64,000 nucleotides of DNA, from NCBI GenBank assembly GCA_016704445.1, contig JADJAE010000006.1, positions 124,001-188,000 of the forward strand, read 5' to 3'. Below are positions 1-11,669 of the stretch, in pieces. The DNA comes from Deltaproteobacteria bacterium (GTDB lineage Bacteria; Myxococcota_A; Polyangia; Polyangiales; Ga0077539). Numbering within the stretch: the stretch's first letter is position 1; each line of letters starts with the position of its first letter. The notes beneath the pieces are model-generated. The model worked only from the letters and a program-made list of their open reading frames with translations, was not told the origin of the DNA and made no database searches. The position numbers were made by a program, and so were the translations under genes.

Positions 1-225
1 CGCCCACTTCTTCCGCTGCGGAGCGTTATGGACGTTGGTGATGTGGTTGCCGAGCTCGAGCAGGCAGCCCAACGGAACGAACAACCGATCCCCGCGTGAC
101 CACGCGGTCGTGAACCGCGCTCGGATCGCCGTCACCGCCGCAGGATCGGAGAAGCCCGGGACGGCGTAGAGTTCCGTCAGGTAGCTGGTGTCGACGAAGT
201 AACATCGGTGGTCGGGCACCTTCAC
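1..225 (-). CDS. PIN-like domain protein, partial at window edge
   Basis: Starts at GTG 225 and runs off the left edge, so only 75 codons are visible. The N-terminus CYFVDTSYLTELYAVPG looks like the first strand of a PIN-fold nuclease, with the first metal-binding Asp at residue 12, and CLLELGNHI (residues 54-62) puts a Glu where PIN/VapC proteins carry their second acidic ligand. The start overlaps the stop of the upstream ATPase gene by 4 bases (GTGA), so the two are probably co-translated. PIN proteins are metal-dependent RNases and many are toxins; whether this one is a toxin, a defence effector or another RNase cannot be decided here. The fold call is moderate; pairing with the ATPase is seen in the sequence; function is inference. 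Confidence 0.55.
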   Translation of the reverse strand, partial: MKVPDHRCYFVDTSYLTELYAVPGFSDPAAVTAIRARFTTAWSRGDRLFVPLGCLLELGNHITNVHNAPQRKKWA

Positions 226-1330
226 GGGAGCGCCGCGAGCCACTTCTTCGCCTGCTCCTGCCGCTCCGCGTCGCTGACCGGGAGCAGGTAGGACTCCAGC
301 ACGCGACGCGTGACGAGGTCACCCAGGCGGCCGCGTTCGAGGAGCTCGTCGACGCGCGGCAGCTCGGAGAGCGGCGTGAGCTTCGCAGCGTGGCGGGCGG
401 CGTTCCAATGGCAGACCTGCACATTGGGGAGCTGGTCGGGCCCGAGGCTGTCTAGCGCGGTGGGGCTGTGCGTCGTCACCAGGACGTTGAGCGTCCGCCG
501 GGTCGCGACCTCGATGATCGCTGCGAGCATCATCGCGACGCGGCTGGGGTGCAGGCCGTTGTCGAATTCCTCCACCACCACGCGAGAGCCCGGCTCGCTC
601 GTCTCGATCGCCGTGAGCACGGCGAGGGTTCGGAGCGTCCCATCGGACAGCAGCCGGGCGTCGAGCATCGGCTGACCACCCTCGGCAGTGAAACCGAACA
701 GCACGTCCCCGAGCCTCGTCGTCTCGAACGCGATCTCTCCGAAGGGTTCTTCGGGGAGCTGGCGAACGCGTTCCACGAGTCGTCGAAGCGTCACCTTCTC
801 TTCGTCGCTGCCAATGGACAACGCATGGAGCACCGGCGAGAGGTTCGACCCGTCGCGCAGCAGCACGTTGTTGCCGATGCGCCCGTAGTCCCGCATCAGC
901 CGGGGGCTCGGGTCGAAGACGTAGGACTCGCGGAGGTGTCCGCGGAGCGACTCAACGGAGGCATCGCACGCGTCCAGCTTCTTGTTCCTGGTAGCGACTG
1001 CTCGGTAGTGCGCCAACACCGTCTTCGACGAGGGCACCGTCGCCGTTGGCTTGTTTCGACCCTGGGCGAAGTTGTCGTAGGTCACACGAAGGAGCCCGGA
1101 CCCGGCGTCGGACTCGGCGACGAACCACGGTCGACCGTCAACGCGCAGACATTCGGCGCGAAGCTCTGGCACAGGTCGGGTACGGACCGTCACCTCGTAG
1201 TCGAATGGGACCATGGCACCCTCGAACTCGATCGCGGCGCCGAAGCCCAGCGAGAACTCATCCCCTGGCCGGCGCGCGCAGGACTGGAGCCCGCCACGCA
1301 CTTCGAACGCGCCGCCCCGACCGAGGTCGG

Positions 1331-2680
<1,350 letters not shown>

Positions 2681-2685
2681 GCTGT

Positions 2686-2690
2686 CCTCC
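2686..2690 (-). promoter_or_regulatory. Shine-Dalgarno deciding the acyl-CoA dehydrogenase start
   Basis: On the minus strand GGAGG is followed by ACAGC and ATG 2680. The alternative ATG at 2692 has no comparable site. Confidence 0.7.
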
Positions 2691-2780
2691 ATCGCGAACG
2701 CCTGGGACGAAAATCGTCGCTGCCCTACCACGACCCGCGATCGGGGAAAACATCCGCCGCGCCCGGGCGTTGCTGCCGCC

Positions 2781-3620
2781 ATGCGCCCACTTCTCCTGCT
2801 TGCCTCCGTCGCCGCCTGTGCGGGCCCCCAGCGCCTATGGGCCCGCCCCGACGCCGCCGCCAGCCCCACCCTCGCCCCGCTGGTCGCCGAGCGCATCGAG
2901 CCCGCCGCCCCTTCCCCCGCCGACGACGGCGCCATCGCCAGCGCCGACGGCCGCAGCCGCACCCGCCCGGGGCACTGCACCCCCGAGGCGGAGGCCCCGC
3001 GCAACCAGAGCGAGCCCGAGGTGGTCGGCTGCACCTTCACCCCGGAGCGCTCGTGGCGAGAGTGGCGCTACCCCGGCGCTGGCGACCTGCTCGACGTGTA
3101 CGACGGCGTGGCGCTCATCGCGCAGTCCTCGCCCTCGGGGGTGCTGGACGTGGTGCGCTACGACATCGACCAGGGCGTCGCCCGGGTGCTCACGCTGCCG
3201 GAGCCCACCGCGCGCTGGCGCAGGGCGGGCTTTACCCGGTCAGGTATGCTGGTCGGTCTGGTGCGGACGGGCACCGCGGAGCGCCCGGGGACGAGCTGGG
3301 TGAGAGGTCCGTTGGGCGGGCCGTTCACCATGGAGGCCCTCCCGATGGAGGCCGACGACCTCGGGGTGGAGGGCGACCTCGGGCTGTGCGTGGGGGCCTC
3401 CGGGGCGGCGGTGGTCTCGCCGCTGGGGTGGTCCCGCGGGGTGCAGATGCCGCCCGGGACGCTGCGCGGCGCGGCAACGGGGCCGGGCGTCGGCCGGGCG
3501 GGGGAGCGGGTGCGCTGCGAGGCGGGGCAGTGCGTCATCGACGGCGTGGCCCGCGTCACGCTTCGGGAGGGGGGAGGCGGCAACGATCCCGCGGGCACGT
3601 CGGGTCGCGACACACATTGA
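2781..3620 (+). CDS. Hypothetical lipoprotein
   Basis: A 279-residue predicted lipoprotein. The first 13 residues (MRPLLLLASVAAC) form a very short signal peptide with a lipobox-like ASVAAC. The mature part begins with a Pro/Ala-rich linker and continues with a probable beta-rich domain containing paired Cys (GHC, GCTF, LCVG, RCEAGQC). Short strands such as GVLDVVRYDIDQGVARVLTLPEP and GMLVGLVRTG suggest a propeller-like fold. No family was recognised. It is divergent from the acyl-CoA dehydrogenase gene and precedes the kinase gene by 149 bases on the same strand. Start ATG 2781 is the one that gives the signal peptide. Lipoprotein status is supported by sequence; function is unknown. Confidence 0.75.
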   Translation: MRPLLLLASVAACAGPQRLWARPDAAASPTLAPLVAERIEPAAPSPADDGAIASADGRSRTRPGHCTPEAEAPRNQSEPEVVGCTFTPERSWREWRYPGAGDLLDVYDGVALIAQSSPSGVLDVVRYDIDQGVARVLTLPEPTARWRRAGFTRSGMLVGLVRTGTAERPGTSWVRGPLGGPFTMEALPMEADDLGVEGDLGLCVGASGAAVVSPLGWSRGVQMPPGTLRGAATGPGVGRAGERVRCEAGQCVIDGVARVTLREGGGGNDPAGTSGRDTH

Positions 3621-3769
3621 GAAAGCGCTGCGGCTTCTGGTACCAATCCCGCGCACCACTGGCGGCAGACGGTCGGCCGATCGGTGTGACGAATGAGGTC
3701 GATGTCCATCGAGTTGAGAAGCGCCGCAGGTCGCGGGGTTTCTGGTGATGAACCGGGACTTTCGGTAAC

Positions 3770-5656
3770 GTGAGCCTCCCTGTGCCCGCGGTAGCCTGCC
3801 CTTTCTGTGGAAGCGACCACCCGGACGGCACCTTTGTCTGTCCGAACACCAATCGGCGGCTGCAAGGGCTGCTTCCGACGGGTACGTCCATCGAGGGCAA
3901 GTACCGCATCGAGGGGATCATCGGCGTCGGCGGGATGGGCGTCGTCTATCGGGCCGAGCAGACGAAGATCAACCGCCTCGTCGCGCTGAAGATGCTGCTG
4001 CCGGAGTACACCGTGTACCCCGACCTGGTGGCGAGGGTGGAGCGCGAGGCGCGCACCGCGGGGCAGATCGACCACCCCAACGTGGTGACCATCACCGACC
4101 TCGGGGTGACCACGGAGTTCGGGCCGTACATCGCCATGGAACTCCTGCGCGGACAGGAGCTGGCCACGGTGGTGGAGAACGCCGGAGGGAGGCTCGACCC
4201 GGCGGACGCGGTGGACGTGATCCGGCAGGTGCTCGCGGGCCTGGAGGCCGCCCACAAGAAGGGCGTCATCCACCGCGACCTGAAGCCCGAGAACATCTTC
4301 CTGAGCACCGACGACGAGGGCAAGCGCCGGGTGAAGGTGCTCGACTTCGGCATCTCCAAGCTGCGCGACGACAAGGAGCTCAACTCCCTCACCCGCACCG
4401 GCACCGTCATGGGGACGCCGCAGTTCATGGCCCCCGAGCAGGCGGCGGGCGCGCGCGACCAGGACGCCCGCATCGACCTCTACTCCACCGGCGCCGTGCT
4501 CTACGCCGTGCTCTGCAACGGGCTCCCCTACGAGGCGGAGAACTACAACCTCCTCATCAGCGAGATCCTCAACAAGGCGCCGATCCAGATCCTGCAGCGC
4601 AACGCCTCGCTCGACCCGCGGCTCGCGAGCATCGTGATGAAGTCCATCGCGAAGAAGCCCGAGGCCCGCTACCAGTCGGCGCGCGAGATGGCCGAGGCGC
4701 TGAGCGCCTGGTACGACAACCGCAACGCGCCGATCCCCGCCACGGCGCCGCGCAGCTCGATCTCCCGCACCTCGGGGATGCTCTCCAACGACACGCCGGT
4801 CTTCGACCTGCGCCGTGGGGTCCCGCGGCCGCCGTCGCCCTCCGCCCCGGAGCTCTCGCCCGACGACCCGGAGTACCTCGACCGCGGCGAAGCCACGGTG
4901 ATGGTCCCGGTGCCGTTTCGCGGCGAGGAGAACAACGACGCCCACGTCGCCCCGGCGGACGACTTCTTCGACGACGACGGCAACGCCCCGCGCACCATGC
5001 GCCCGGTCCACTCCCCGTCGCGCCCGTCGCCGCCGCCGTCCACCCCGCGCCGCTCTCCTCCGCCGCCGGAGGAGCCTCGGGTGTCCATCCCCGAGCCCTC
5101 GGTGCTGCTGGAGTCTCCCCTCGACGCCCCGCCGATCGTGCTCTTCCAGGCCCCGAAGCCCCCGCCCTCGGACGAGACCTGGGCGCAGCTCCGCACCGAC
5201 CTCACCCCCAAGCGCGACGTGCTCATGGACGAGGTGCACGCCGAGCGTCGCTCCCGCAGCCGAGGGGTCTACGTGTTCATGGCGCTGGCGGTGCTCGCCC
5301 TCGGCGTCGTGGCCTTCCGCGCGCTCGCTCCGACGCTCTGGTACCGCTGGGTCCCTGGGGCCCGCGAGGAGCGAGTCATCTCGCCTCCGCCGTCGACCGT
5401 GAGCATCAGCGACCCGGTGCGCTTCGTCCCCGTGGTCGACGCCTCCGCGCCTGTCGACGTCGGCCCGTCGCCCGTCGATGTCGGCCCGTCGATCGTCGCC
5501 CCGGTGAGCGACGCGCACGTGCTCACCGACGCCACCGCAGCCGCGCCGACCGTCGACGCGCCCGCCGCCCCCTCGCAGGACGCCGCGACCGTGAGCGCCG
5601 ACGCCCCCGCGGCGCTGAGCGACGCCGCCACCCGACGCCGCCGCCGCCATCGCTGA
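3770..5656 (+). CDS. Membrane-anchored serine/threonine protein kinase
   Basis: A 628-residue eukaryotic-like protein kinase. The N-terminus carries a partial zinc-ribbon-like motif (CPFC at residues 9-12, CPNT near 24) that lacks a fourth Cys. The kinase domain spans about residues 43-320: glycine loop GVGGMGVVYRAE, VALK with the ATP-binding Lys, catalytic loop HRDLKPENIFL, metal-binding DFG and the APE segment QFMAPEQ. A Pro/Ser-rich disordered linker follows, then one transmembrane helix (GVYVFMALAVLALGVVAF, about residues 497-515) and a Val/Asp/Pro-rich C-terminal tail of about 110 residues that would lie outside the membrane. This is the usual layout of myxobacterial Pkn kinases. The start is GTG 3770. 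Active-site residues are all present, so it should be catalytically competent; substrate unknown. Confidence 0.93.
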   Translation: MSLPVPAVACPFCGSDHPDGTFVCPNTNRRLQGLLPTGTSIEGKYRIEGIIGVGGMGVVYRAEQTKINRLVALKMLLPEYTVYPDLVARVEREARTAGQIDHPNVVTITDLGVTTEFGPYIAMELLRGQELATVVENAGGRLDPADAVDVIRQVLAGLEAAHKKGVIHRDLKPENIFLSTDDEGKRRVKVLDFGISKLRDDKELNSLTRTGTVMGTPQFMAPEQAAGARDQDARIDLYSTGAVLYAVLCNGLPYEAENYNLLISEILNKAPIQILQRNASLDPRLASIVMKSIAKKPEARYQSAREMAEALSAWYDNRNAPIPATAPRSSISRTSGMLSNDTPVFDLRRGVPRPPSPSAPELSPDDPEYLDRGEATVMVPVPFRGEENNDAHVAPADDFFDDDGNAPRTMRPVHSPSRPSPPPSTPRRSPPPPEEPRVSIPEPSVLLESPLDAPPIVLFQAPKPPPSDETWAQLRTDLTPKRDVLMDEVHAERRSRSRGVYVFMALAVLALGVVAFRALAPTLWYRWVPGAREERVISPPPSTVSISDPVRFVPVVDASAPVDVGPSPVDVGPSIVAPVSDAHVLTDATAAAPTVDAPAAPSQDAATVSADAPAALSDAATRRRRRHR

Positions 5657-5664
5657 GCCCGTCG

Positions 5665-6111
5665 CTACTTGTTGTAGGGCTCGCCGCGGATGATCGAGAA
5701 CGCGCGGTAGACCTGCTCGGCCAGGATCAGCCGCGCCAGCCGGTGGGGCAGGGTCATGGCGCCGAGAGAGAGCCGCCAGCGGGCCTTCGCGCGCACCGCC
5801 GGGGGCAGGCCCTCCGCGCCGCCGATGGCGAACACCGGCGTCACCGCGCGTCGCATGGCGTCGTCGACCTTCGCGGCGAAGGCCTCGGACGAGAGCGGTC
5901 TCCCTTCGATCTCCAGGGTGACCAGCTCGGCGCGCTCGCCCTGGGCCGCGAGGCAGCGCTCGAACTGCGCCACCACGCGGTCTTCCCGATCGTCCTTGAG
6001 CTCGACCTCGGTGAGCTCCGCGTAGCGGCGCACCCGGCCGTAGTACTCGTCGAGGAGCGCGCGGAGCTCGGGCTCCTTCACGCGCCCCACCGCGGCGACC
6101 ACCAGCTTCAC
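5665..6111 (-). CDS. rlmH: 23S rRNA (pseudouridine1915-N3)-methyltransferase
   Basis: RlmH of the SPOUT family, a homodimeric enzyme that methylates N3 of pseudouridine 1915 in helix 69 of 23S rRNA using S-adenosylmethionine. The 148 residues match the family length. The knotted SAM site is visible as FAIGGAEGLPP, followed by the typical end SLGAMTLPHRLARLILAEQVYRA and the C-terminal RGEPYNK. The start is GTG 6111, which overlaps the rsfS stop by 4 bases (GTGA), so it is translated after rsfS. The rsfS-rlmH pairing is common in bacteria. Converges with the kinase gene, leaving 8 bases between the two stops. Confidence 0.95.
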   Translation of the reverse strand: MKLVVAAVGRVKEPELRALLDEYYGRVRRYAELTEVELKDDREDRVVAQFERCLAAQGERAELVTLEIEGRPLSSEAFAAKVDDAMRRAVTPVFAIGGAEGLPPAVRAKARWRLSLGAMTLPHRLARLILAEQVYRAFSIIRGEPYNK

Positions 6112-6980
6112 GTGGTCGGGGCGGCTCCGTCAGCGTGCGAGGCCCCGTCGAAGGGGACGCGCGTGGCGTCCATCCAGAGCCCCTCGAGGTCGTAGTAGCG
6201 CCGGGCCTCGTCGACGAAGACATGGACGATCACGTCGCTGTAGTCGACGAGCACCCACTGCCCCTGCTGCATGCCCTCGACGCTGGTCGGGCGGTGGCCC
6301 TTCTCCTTGAGCGACTCGATGACGCCGTCGGCGACGGCGCGCACCTGCCGGTCGCTGCGGCCCGACATCAGCACCAGGAAGTCTGCGTAGTCGACCTTCT
6401 CGCCGATATCGAGGATCTCGATGCGCTCGGCCTTCTTGTCGAGACCGGCCGCGGCGATGAGCTTGGCCAGCTCGCGCGCGCCGTCGCGGCGGAGGGCGGC
6501 GGCGTCCGGCGTCGAGGCCGACAGCTCCGGGCGCTTGCGGGGCTTCGGCTTCGGCGCGGAGTCCGTCTTGGGCTTCTTCTTCGCGGGGGCCGCCTTCGCG
6601 GGCGCTGCCTTCGCGGGCGCTGCCTTCGCAGGCGCTGCCTTCGCGGTGCCCGGGCGCGGGCCGCTGGTCCTCTTCGCGACGCGAAGCGCGGCGTTCTTCT
6701 TCTTCTCCTTCTTCTGCTCGATCTCGGCGCGGGTGAGCGTCGGCTTCGCCTTCACAGGGGCTGCCTTCGCGGGCGCTGCCCTCTTCGCAGGGGCTGCCTT
6801 CGCAGGGGCTGCCTTCTTCGCGGGGGCTGCCTTCGCAGGGGCTGCCTTCTTCGCGGGGGCTGCCTTCGCAGGCGCTGCCTTCTTCGCGGGCGCGGCCTTG
6901 CTGGCGGCGGGCTTCCTGGTGCTGCTCGCCGCGGGCTTCGCGGTGGAGGTCTTCTTGCGCGGGGACTTTGCTTCGGCCAT
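6108..6980 (-). CDS. rsfS: Ribosomal silencing factor RsfS with long Lys/Ala/Pro-rich N-terminal extension
   Basis: The last ~115 residues are RsfS (RsfA, DUF143), which binds ribosomal protein uL14 and blocks 30S-50S joining: ELAKLIAAAGLDKKAERIEI, DYADFLVLMSGRSDRQVRAVADGV, and GQWVLVDYSDVIVHVF. Preceding it is an unusual extension of ~170 residues made of AAPAKKAAPAKA units in two blocks separated by a charged stretch. This composition is like the C-terminal domain of histone H1 or bacterial H1-like proteins and would be disordered and strongly basic. ATG 6980 is preferred; an in-frame GTG at 7022 would add 14 residues. A normal RsfS is 100-130 residues, so this 290-residue form is atypical. 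It is the first gene of the rsfS-rlmH pair and divergent from tsaD. Confidence 0.9.
   Translation of the reverse strand: MAEAKSPRKKTSTAKPAASSTRKPAASKAAPAKKAAPAKAAPAKKAAPAKAAPAKKAAPAKAAPAKRAAPAKAAPVKAKPTLTRAEIEQKKEKKKNAALRVAKRTSGPRPGTAKAAPAKAAPAKAAPAKAAPAKKKPKTDSAPKPKPRKRPELSASTPDAAALRRDGARELAKLIAAAGLDKKAERIEILDIGEKVDYADFLVLMSGRSDRQVRAVADGVIESLKEKGHRPTSVEGMQQGQWVLVDYSDVIVHVFVDEARRYYDLEGLWMDATRVPFDGASHADGAAPTT
6590..6895. repeat. Coding tandem repeats (AAPAK units) in rsfS
   Basis: Fifteen- and thirty-base units such as GGGGCTGCCTTCGCA recur many times in two blocks (about 6590-6640 and 6755-6895), encoding AAPAK and AAPAKKAAPAKA. Such arrays can change copy number by slippage. Confidence 0.85.
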
Positions 6981-7106
6981 GACTCGCCTGCTTGTCGACG
7001 CCGCGGAACTTGTGGCACGCACCGGCGCGCCCCGCGGACTTCACCGCGGAGCATGGCACCACACCCGACGCCGACACCACAAGAAGCGTCACCCCAGGCG
7101 GACCCA

Positions 7107-8204
<1,098 letters not shown>

Positions 8205-8385
8205 AAGTTCCTGACAGCGACGGCATGACCGCCGTCCTCCGTCGGAGGCCAATCTGCTGGATATCGCCGCGGACGGTTGACCGCGGGGGGCAGGGTTTGG
8301 TTCATTGCCCGATGATGGCGCGTGGAAGATGGTGGGAGATCGCGATGGTTCGCGAGGGTACCCCCCCTTCTGCGCCACCTTGCGT

Positions 8386-8390
8386 AGGAG
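8386..8390 (+). promoter_or_regulatory. Shine-Dalgarno supporting a TTG start at 8401
   Basis: AGGAG lies 10 bases before TTG 8401. This is the only start that places a lipoprotein signal peptide at the N-terminus of the following gene. Confidence 0.55.
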
Positions 8391-8400
8391 AGCAGTACCC

Positions 8401-11400
8401 TTGAAGTCACAGAACAAACTCTGGTGGCTCGTCCCCGCGTTGTTCGCGGCGGCGTGTAGCGACAACGTCAACAACACCCCCGTCGACACAGACGTCCCCG
8501 TTGTGAAGGACACTGGCGGGGCCACGGACCTCGGCAGCGACTCGGGCACGCCGACGGAGGACACGGGCGGCGCGGTCGACAGCGGCACGCCGACAGAGGA
8601 CACCGGCACCCCGACGGAGGACACCGGCAAGCCGGTCGACAGCGGCACCCCCGCGGACGACACCGGCGGCGCGGTCGACAGCGGCACCCCCGCGGACGAC
8701 ACGGGCGGCGCGGTCGACAGCGGCACCCCCGCGGACGACACGGGCGGCGCGGTCGACAGCGGCACCCCCGCGGACGACACGGGCACTCCCGCGGACGACA
8801 CCGGCCCCCGGCCGGACGTCCCGACCTGCACCGCGGGCCAGAGCTACTGCGGCACCGGCTGCGTCGACACCAACACCGACAACACCAACTGCGGCACCTG
8901 CGGCGTCGTCTGCGCGGCGGGCCAGAGCTGTCAGGTCGGCCTCTGCCGACGGAGCTGCTCGGCGGGCCAGAGCCTCTGCGGCGACGTGTGCTCCACCCTC
9001 GACAGCGACCCCGCCAACTGCGGCTCCTGCGGCGCCGCGTGCCCGGCCGGGCAGATGTGCTCCGCGGGCCGCTGCGCGCTCACCTGCGCGGCGCCTCGCA
9101 CGGTCTGCACCTCCGCGGCGGGCGTCATGAACTGCGTCGACACGCTCACCGACGCGGCCAACTGCGGCGCGTGCGGCAACGCGTGCTCGACCGGCCAGGA
9201 GCTGCGTCGCCGGGGCCTGCCGCCTGGTCTGCCCGGCGGGTCAGACCGCGTGCGGCGACGCCTGCGTCGACACCAACACCAGCAACGCCAACTGCGGCGC
9301 CTGCGGCACCGCCTGCGCGACGGGCCAGTCGTGCGCGGCGGGCTTCTGCCGACGCAACTGCGGAGCGGGTGAGACCCTCTGCGGCGACGCCTGCGTCAAC
9401 ACCCAGACCAGCGGCACCAACTGCGGCGCCTGCGGCCGCACCTGCCCGTCGGGCCAGAGCTGCGCCGTCGGCGCCTGCGTCTGCCCGACGGGCCAGACCC
9501 TCTGCGGCGCGGCCTGCATCGACACCCAGACCAGCGTCGCCAACTGCGGCGCGTGCGGTCGCACCTGCACCGCGGGCCAGACCTGCACCGCGGGCGCCTG
9601 CGTCACCGGCGCTCCGGCCAACGACCTCCCGGCCGGCGCGGTGGTGATCAGCCTCGCGACGCCGGCGTCGACGATCATGGGCACCACCACCTCCGCGACC
9701 AGCCAGGCCGGCTGCGGCGGCGCGGACGTGTACTACCGCTTCACGCTGGCCCGCCGCGAGGTCGTCTACGTCGACACCTTCGGCACCGCCTACGACACCG
9801 AGCTGGCCTTCGCGCCCGCCTCGGGCACCGGCACCATCGCCGGCACCTGCACCGACGACAGCTGCGGCGGCACCCAGTCGCAGATCGCGCGGGTGCTCGA
9901 CGCCGGCACCTACTACGTGGTGGTGTCGGGCTTCAGCACCAACAGCGGGCCCTTCACGCTGCACTTCCAGCACCTGCCCATCGGCAGCGGCGCGGTGACG
10001 CAGATCACCTCGCTGGCCGCCGGAACCCAGACCTTCATGGGCACCACCAGCGGCACCGGCGTGCTCACCCAGAGCTGCACCACCGCCGGCGGTCCTGAGA
10101 CCAGCTACTGGTTCATGACCTGCCCGACCTTCGCCGCGACGCAGTTCAACGCCGCGACCTGCGGCGCCGCCACCTGGGACACCGTGCTCGAGCAGCGCAG
10201 CGCCGCCCGCACCGCGAACATCTGCAACGACGACGGCTGCGGCGCGCAGTCGACCATCACCGGCACCCTCGCCAGCGGCGCCGGCCTGCACTCGCTCTAC
10301 GTCGACGGCTACAGCGCCAGCGCGGCGGGCGCGTACACCCTCAGCCTGACCTTCGGCACCTGCCCGACGGGCCAGAACTTCTGCGGCACCTCCTGCGTCA
10401 GCCTCCAGACCAGCGCCACCAACTGCGGCGCCTGCGGCACCGTCTGCGCCGCTCCGGTCGGCGGCACCACCGCCTGCGTGGCGGGCGCCTGCGTGCGCTC
10501 GTGCCCGGCGGGCCAGCTCAACTGCGGCGGCACCTGCCGCGCGGTCGCCACCGACGCCAGCAACTGCGGCGCCTGCGGCACCGTCTGCGCCGCCCCGGTC
10601 GGCGGCACCACCGCCTGCGTGGCGGGCGCCTGCGTGCCCTCCTGCCCGGCGGGCCTGACCAACTGCGGCGGCACCTGCCGCAACCTCGCCACGGACAACG
10701 CCAACTGCGGCGCCTGCGGCGCGGCCTGCGTGGCCCCGACCACCTGCTCGGCCCGGGTCTGCCGCGCCACCAATGAGACCTGCGCGACCCCGGCGGCCTA
10801 CTCCGTCGGCGGCACCGTGATGAGCAACACCGCCACGGCGCAGAACAACCACACCTCGACCTGCGGCAACGGCGGCTCCGGGCGCGACGTGGCCTACTCG
10901 GTCGTGTTCGACGGCTCGCCCCGCACGTACACGTTCACCTCCAACACCACGGGCTTCGACGGCGTGCTGCACGTGCACAACGCCGCGGCCTGCACCACGA
11001 GCGACGAGGTCGCCTGCAACGACGACGACGGCTCCACCTCGCGCAGCACCGTGCAGCTGGTCAACCCCCCGGCGGGCACCTACCTCATCGTCCAGGACGC
11101 CTACGCCACCAACGGCGGCGGCGCCTTCACGCTGACCTCCTCGTCGGTGGCGCTCAACAACGACACCTGCGCCAGCCCCGCGGCCATCACCCGCAACGGG
11201 CGGTACATCGGCACCACCGCCGGGCGCGCTGCCAACTACAGCGGCTCGTGCCGGGCCAACACCGCGCCGGACGTGGTCTACGCCATCACCGCGACCCGCT
11301 CGGGCACCATCACCGTCGACACCTCGGGCTCGGCCTACGACACGGTGCTCTACGTGGGCAACACCTGCGGCGGCAGCACCCTCGGCTGCAACGACGACAC

Positions 11401-11524
11401 CGCGGGCCTCGGGCTCCAGTCGCGCGTCGCCTTCGCGGCCACCGCGGGCACGACCTACTACGTGGTCGTCGACGGCTACAGCTCCAACAGCGGCGCGTAC
11501 GTCCTGAACGTCAGCGGCCTCTGA
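8401..11524 (+). CDS. Giant Cys-rich lipoprotein with DTG stalk repeats, one frameshift
   Basis: Starts at TTG 8401: signal peptide KLWWLVPALFAAAC with lipobox, then a disordered stalk of 13-residue TGGAVDSGTPADD-type repeats, then at least ten Cys-rich modules of the form NCGACGxxC..GQxCxxGxC. The reading frame breaks at about 9202: removing one base there restores CVAGACRLVCPAGQ and continues without a stop to 11524, so the intact product would be about 1,040 residues. The second half contains repeated beta-sandwich modules ending in AGTYYVVVSG, VYAITATRSGTITV, TYYVVVDGYSSNSGAYVL, which resemble pre-peptidase C-terminal (PPC) domains. The Cys repeat is typical of myxobacterial surface proteins. 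The protein is predicted to be outer-membrane-anchored and exported; function unknown. The single +1 shift is probably a sequencing error. Confidence 0.75.
8560..8800. repeat. 39-base coding tandem repeat (stalk)
   Basis: About five copies of a 39-base unit encoding TGGAVDSGTPADD, nearly identical at the DNA level, followed by shortened copies. Confidence 0.85.
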
Positions 11525-11669
11525 TCCCCGCCTGAGCGCGGCGGCGTCCGATCGCCGCGCATCCTTCCCTTCCCCCACTCCATCCCTGATTCCCCGTCGC
11601 TTCCTGGGAGATTCCCAAGGTGCGCGATCGTCGCCATCGGGGGAGCGCTTCGACTAGGATGCGCGCCGC

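Noticed and set aside
3158..6223. A 1,021-codon open frame antisense to the kinase gene
   Set aside because: High third-position GC keeps antisense frames open; its translation is Arg/Gly/His-rich without motifs, while the plus strand has a complete kinase. Many other long antisense frames (for example within 9146-11578, 13477-16299, 22042-25455) were dropped for the same reason.
8219..8236. GACGGC-ATGACC-GCCGTC hairpin after tsaD as a terminator
   Set aside because: Six-base stem without a following T run; too weak to call in sequence this GC-rich.
8560..8800. Regular direct repeats that might be taken for a CRISPR array
   Set aside because: Units are adjacent without unique spacers, keep the reading frame and encode a lipoprotein stalk. 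The same applies to 13231-13305, 16042-16130 and 33577-33836. No cas genes in the window.
9641..11524. Treating the second half of the first giant lipoprotein as a separate gene starting at GTG 9641
   Set aside because: The same frame carries intact Cys modules upstream to ~9203, exactly where the first frame fails, so one gene with a single extra base explains both.
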